NCBI GenBank assembly: GCA_030141605.1
Contig: JAQGDQ010000451.1
Location: forward strand, 1 to 64,000
Direction: 5' to 3'
DNA: 64,000 nucleotides
Source of the DNA: Tubiluchus corallicola
Lineage: Eukaryota; Priapulida; Priapulimorpha; Priapulimorphida; Tubiluchidae
Part shown: piece by piece, positions 61,373 to 64,000 of the stretch
Numbering within the stretch: position 1 is the stretch's first letter
Layout of the letters: every line of letters starts with the position of its first letter
The notes under the pieces: generated by a model
Databases searched by the model: none
What the model was told of the DNA's origin: nothing
The model's input: only the letters and a program-made list of their open reading frames with translations
Made by a program: the position numbers and the translations under genes

Positions 61373-61399
61373 CATCAGCTGCTTCTTTGGACCAATAAA

Positions 61400-64000
61400 C
61401 AAGAACAAAAAATCCACAATTCAGTCTTTCAGAGTTTAATCTTTCCTTTCTCCTTACTATCTTTAAAGTTTAATTTACTGCACACATTTATACACGTATA
61501 AAATGACCACACGATGAAATAGCAGAAAGTAGTCAACCTTTAATTCTAAATCTGGATGAACGGAGGCACTCCAATACCGATCTAGGAGTTGTGGGTTCCA
61601 GTCCCATTCATGTCGAGGATTTACGAGCTATGCTTCACTCGAATATGACTCTCTGGCTACCTTTCTAAATCTAATTGGCTTCAGTTGAGAATCTGATCAT
61701 TTGCTGGTGGAAGAAAGGTGGCTAAGTGAGACGGGCTAGCCACTTCTTCTCCTTGTGTGCAGTGGATTCGTAAATAGATTCAATAACTATCTATCCCAAC
61801 TTGTCCTCGGGTCGTGAAACCATTTTTTTCTTCTTCCCCCGCAAACCTAAGTAAACTCATCAAATGTCAAACAGAAAACTGACTCCCAGTTAGCACCAAC
61901 TGCAATGCAATCAGATTTCTGCAAGGATGCACATGTTTCAGTAACCATAAGTAAGCACAGTAATGCTATATACTTCTACTACAGACACTCTCCTTTTCAA
62001 CTGCAAGCTAGATTTGTGTTAAGCGTACAAATATGCAGGTCCCTGTAGCAAATGAAAAATGTCACGGTAATAATATGCAGATTAAGTTTAAGTTTACCCC
62101 ATCTCTTTTTTTGAAGTTACTGTAGAATAAATGCATACGTAGCAAGTCTCTCACATCCAGTGTGTGTCACTCGTATCTGTAAGTGTTGCCCCGCTTTCAC
62201 GCCCAACGTGTTATTTCTCCAGCATTTAAAATGTTAACAGAATAAGTGAAATTGAATGAATTAAATTTTTAAAAAAATTTATCACTTTGCTCGAGTATGC
62301 CGTGCTGTGGGTAAAATAGTAACAACAATAATAGTAGAAATCCTCGGTTTGTGCAAAATTACCGCAACAAACAGGTAAGCTAAACTTAGCCAAGAGCTCG
62401 TATGCGGCTGTTCTTGTCGACGTTTCTACACACGAATATGTGTAACGAAATTTTCTGATAAAGATGCTAAAACAATTTTTGTTCAGAATTCATAGAAAAT
62501 ATTATGCAATGGCCTGTAAATTTACAAAAACACGTAAAAGCCTATGATGATCTGGCATCTTTATTGAAACTTAAGGGTTTCTATACCGGCTTTGTTTCCA
62601 AATAAGATTAGCAATGACAAAGTTGATAAAGTATCAGAAGTGCTATATGTGAAAGTTCTATGTGTGTCTTTGCATTCCATACGCTGCACGCGCAAACATT
62701 GAAAGTGTTTCTATAATGTAGAATTTTTAAAACCCAAAATCTAATGTTTCAGAACATTGTAATAAGATTTAAAAAGTAGACTTGGTCGTCACTATCATCT
62801 GTAAAAGGGTTAGTTTCTATAGGTGACACCAGGGGTTCCTAAATGCTTCCAAAATGTCCTTAACTGATTGCACTTAGCTGGAACTTTATCGAGGGGGTTG
62901 CTAACCACAGCAAAAAATTCCCCCTTTCTTTTTAGGAAATCTCCTTTTTAGATCTCCGCAAATGGAAAAGAAGTCTGCTTTGGCGACTTTATCCCCACTA
63001 AAGTATTATTTCAAATGTTACACAACGTACTGGGCCAAAACAACCTGAGGTCAGGTCTGAACAAACAGTGGGATTCCATCGTATATATTAATTTCAGTGG
63101 TAATCTATATATATATATATATATATGGATATATAGCCGACGAGGCTACAGTTGCGATGACCGCACCATTTTCGACGATCCATACATCAAACAAAAAGTC
63201 TCCACCAATAGGTTCGCACCTGGGGGTTTAACCTTCGAATTGGGCTCACTGGAAAGAACGGGGGGAAAAAACCTCCAAAATAGGTCATTTTTTGCTCGTT
63301 TTTGCAAAACTTACATACCTGTTATTTCTAGAGAACGGGAATGTGCCGGGGACGGTGCCAGTAATGGTTAGATAGCCCGTTCAATGCTGGGTGTAACGGT
63401 CATATTTAGATTGAGCGGGAGAGCCACTAATACCTGCTACGGGCATTTTCCCAGATCCCACTCCGGATTTTTTTGAATTTTTGGCCAAACAGCCTGTAGA
63501 AAAAACATTCTAGCAGTGCCTGGTGGGACTCTTGGGTAAACAGGGCTACACGTTGATCTGGGCTGCATTTTAGAACGCTTCTACTGTGAGGAGCTGCGAC
63601 GAGTTGATTGGAGGTTCCATTTCGAGCGATTTTCGCTTGGAAAACTGCTGACGCAAAGTCATTGTTCTGACATCATCTGTTATAGTCTGCTTATAACCTT
63701 ATAATTTTAATTCAGTAAAAAGCTGCTGCTGGCTTTGCGTTATAAGTGAGGACTATGTAGGGTGTTCGCATATTATTGATTATAAGTGCATTTATATGCA
63801 AAATTTTTAGCGGGGCCTTTGCTAGTCATACTGTTGTTGTTTTAAATGCCTGTATAATGCTTATGGCTTGAATTCTAGAGCGTTGCTTTCTAAATATTAA
63901 AATTTGTCAATAACTGCTTGAAAACATCCAAAGAATGTGGCTGAAGCGTTGCAGAACTGATATTTAACAAAAAAGTTGTGAAAGACAAGAATTTTTGTTC
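61400..64000. other. Right end of window: SINE, AT run, no gene recognised
   Basis: Apart from the SINE at 61549-61790 and a short AT run at 63106-63125 I see no supported feature. A plus-strand open frame at 63015-63371 (118 codons) begins inside low-complexity sequence and resembles nothing I know. No PRKDC-like exon was recognised on the minus strand. Confidence 0.55.
61549..61790 (+). mobile_element. tRNA-derived SINE, second copy of the same family
   Basis: The B box GTGGGTTCCAGTCCC is followed by a body that parallels 33900-34065: TCGAGGATTT, then TTGAGAATCTGAT, then GGTGGAAGAAAGG, then a tail with TTCGTAAATAGATTC. Confidence 0.65.

Noticed and set aside
63015-63371. 118-codon plus-strand open frame
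   Set aside because: Runs through an AT microsatellite and shows no recognisable domain; not supported.

Overview
This window is animal (metazoan) nuclear DNA, AT-rich, with spliced genes and dense DNA transposons, SINE/LINE debris and minisatellites. No bacterial, viral or organellar gene organisation is visible. I cannot name the species. Retention of a well-conserved PRKDC gene together with this repeat content fits a marine invertebrate, but that is inference.

From about 57.9 kb down to the left edge, the minus strand carries one very large multi-exon gene that I identify as PRKDC (DNA-PKcs, the catalytic subunit of DNA-dependent protein kinase). I could place 42 exons with confidence and one tentatively. 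They run in order from roughly residue 380 to roughly residue 2450 in human numbering (numbering approximate, recalled from the family). This covers the end of the N-terminal HEAT arm and most of the circular M-HEAT cradle. The first ~380 residues and the C-terminal FAT and kinase regions are not in the window. Exon phases agree across nearly every junction. The two exceptions are a 2-nt frame conflict in the exon at 52.3 kb and an incompletely resolved join between 25.1 and 29.0 kb.

On the plus strand at 58.9-61.4 kb are two intronless, tandemly duplicated tetraspanins (279 and 280 aa) that most resemble the peripherin/ROM1 branch. I saw no 5' PRKDC exons between 57.9 and 64 kb, so the pair probably lies antisense inside a PRKDC intron whose 5' end is beyond the window.

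The introns hold several hAT-type elements with 8-bp target duplications, pogo/Tigger-type elements with TA duplications, a three-copy piggyBac-like MITE family with TTAA sites, tRNA-derived SINEs, LINE 3' fragments, and minisatellites of 19, 44, 50, 52, 56, 72 and 153 bp. The most striking is the 44-bp array at 1.0-1.93 kb. It is a roughly 21-fold reiteration of the last 32 bp of a PRKDC exon plus the first 12 bp of its intron, so the authentic splice donor is followed by a ladder of near-identical decoy donors.
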